Both the position numbers and the translations under genes were made by a program. From Bdellovibrionales bacterium (lineage in GTDB: Bacteria > Bdellovibrionota > Bdellovibrionia > Bdellovibrionales > JAMPXM01), in contig JADJOF010000004.1 of the NCBI GenBank assembly GCA_016713885.1, positions 124,001-188,000 on the forward strand: 64,000 nucleotides of DNA, given 5' to 3'. Under the pieces are notes generated by a model. It worked only from the letters and a program-made list of their open reading frames with translations, did not search any database and had not been told where the DNA came from. This document shows, one piece after another, positions 63,481-64,000 of this stretch. Positions within the stretch are counted from its first letter, which is position 1; each line of letters starts with the position of its first letter.

Positions 63481-64000
63481 CACCAAACTCCTCGAGTCAA
63501 AGTGAACTCATTGTCGACGCGACCTTTGCCGATCTCATTGGGCTTGTCGCCTTCTGGGGTCTGTTTCGCAAGAAGGTCTTCACCGCGGAACAGCTGAACG
63601 GCTTCGGCAAGCGAGAGTGCGCCCGGAACGATCGACGTCACAGCCTGTGTCTTTTGACGAAGGCCTGCGTGATTGACGAATGTTCCCGGTTTTTCAACGT
63701 AGGTTTTCAACGGCAAGAGCGCGACGTCACCCGCGAGCGACTCAAGCTCTGAATTCTTGCCAGCCGTCATCCACACAAGTTTCGCCGCTTTTGAAAGTTC
63801 AGAAATCTTCACTTTCATATCAGGGAAAAGCGCCTGGTTCTCTGGTCCCGCCACGACGACAGTCTTCACAGCACCAGTGCCGATCGCATCGGTCAGCGAC
63901 TTCCACTGTGTGCTGATACCATTTTTCGCAAGCACTTCGATCAAACCCTTGGTATTTGGGTTCTTGTCTCCGCGAATCAAAATTCCATCAAAGCTATCGA
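63480..64000 (-). CDS. nuoG: NADH-quinone oxidoreductase subunit G, C-terminal part (cut by window edge)
   Basis: The open frame continues beyond the window. The visible ~173 residues match the molybdopterin-oxidoreductase-like C-terminal region of NuoG: DGILIRGDKNPNTKG, VWMTAGKNSELESLAGDVAL, LLPLKTYVEKPGTFVNHAGL, QKTQAV and LSLAEAVQLF. The iron-sulfur N-terminal modules lie outside. nuoG followed by nuoI (without nuoH between) is an atypical order for the nuo operon. Confidence 0.85.
   Translation of the reverse strand, partial: DSFDGILIRGDKNPNTKGLIEVLAKNGISTQWKSLTDAIGTGAVKTVVVAGPENQALFPDMKVKISELSKAAKLVWMTAGKNSELESLAGDVALLPLKTYVEKPGTFVNHAGLRQKTQAVTSIVPGALSLAEAVQLFRGEDLLAKQTPEGDKPNEIGKGRVDNEFTLTRGVW

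Noticed and set aside
62887..63597. 236-residue plus-strand frame over the nuoI region
   Set aside because: It is the antisense shadow of nuoI/nuoG, which carry clear ferredoxin motifs.

Overview
The window looks like a chromosomal segment of a flagellated, aerobic, Gram-negative bacterium, most likely a member of the Bdellovibrionota. This is inferred from gene content, not from a database search. The supporting features are a fused CcoN-CcoO cbb3 oxidase subunit, a TIGR02147-type regulator coupled to a secreted protein, a short D0/D1-only flagellin, many sigma-54 activators, abundant signal-peptide hypotheticals, NtrYX, and a tRNA-tuf locus of proteobacterial layout. Both ends are cut: tRNA-Trp at the left and nuoG at the right.

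Layout. 1-12.9 kb is one long minus-strand block read right to left: ribE-ribBA-ribH, ntrY-ntrX, proS-pyrF-rlmB, then tRNA-Thr(UGU)-Tyr-Gly-Thr(GGU), a lipoprotein and membrane-protein pair, tuf and tRNA-Trp. The order is the classic thrU-tyrU-glyT-thrT-tufB cluster with two extra genes inserted before tuf. 13-31 kb holds a chemoreceptor, a 700-residue secreted protein, clpB, a small four-Cys protein, an alpha/beta hydrolase, a clipped REP-type transposase, a secreted pair, flagellin with a sigma-28-like promoter, a surface lipoprotein, a Lys/Ala-rich plus acidic 'split-charge' protein, a sigma-54 activator without receiver, a XerC-type recombinase and a GmhB-like phosphatase. 31-34.8 kb is an envelope pair: a FecR-domain protein and a TPR plus outer-membrane-barrel protein.

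34.8-39.1 kb is an accessory region: a palindromic repeat seen twice, a decayed IS4-type element with visible inverted repeats and a 9-bp target duplication, the TIGR02147 regulator with its secreted HExxH partner, and an HNH endonuclease. 39-49 kb has recO, a UPF0104 membrane protein, a fused UDP-glucose dehydrogenase/UDP-glucuronate decarboxylase gene broken by one base, a PAS histidine kinase, two secreted proteins, a second decayed insertion sequence, and an NtrC-type response regulator.

49.6-57.2 kb is a cbb3 oxidase operon (ccoI, ccoS, ccoNO, ccoQ, ccoP, ccoG, a UreH/SafE-like membrane protein). 57.2-61.8 kb is a minus-strand lipid-type cluster: fatty-acid hydroxylase/sterol desaturase, phospholipase D-like protein, and an acyltransferase fused to a condensation-like HHxxxDG domain; each of its genes is interrupted by a reading-frame shift. 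The window ends in nuoI and nuoG of respiratory complex I.

A recurring oddity is that single-base frame breaks are concentrated in 42-62 kb (ugd-uxs, ccoG, and all three lipid genes), while large conserved genes in 1-40 kb are intact. This could be real decay or local consensus error.
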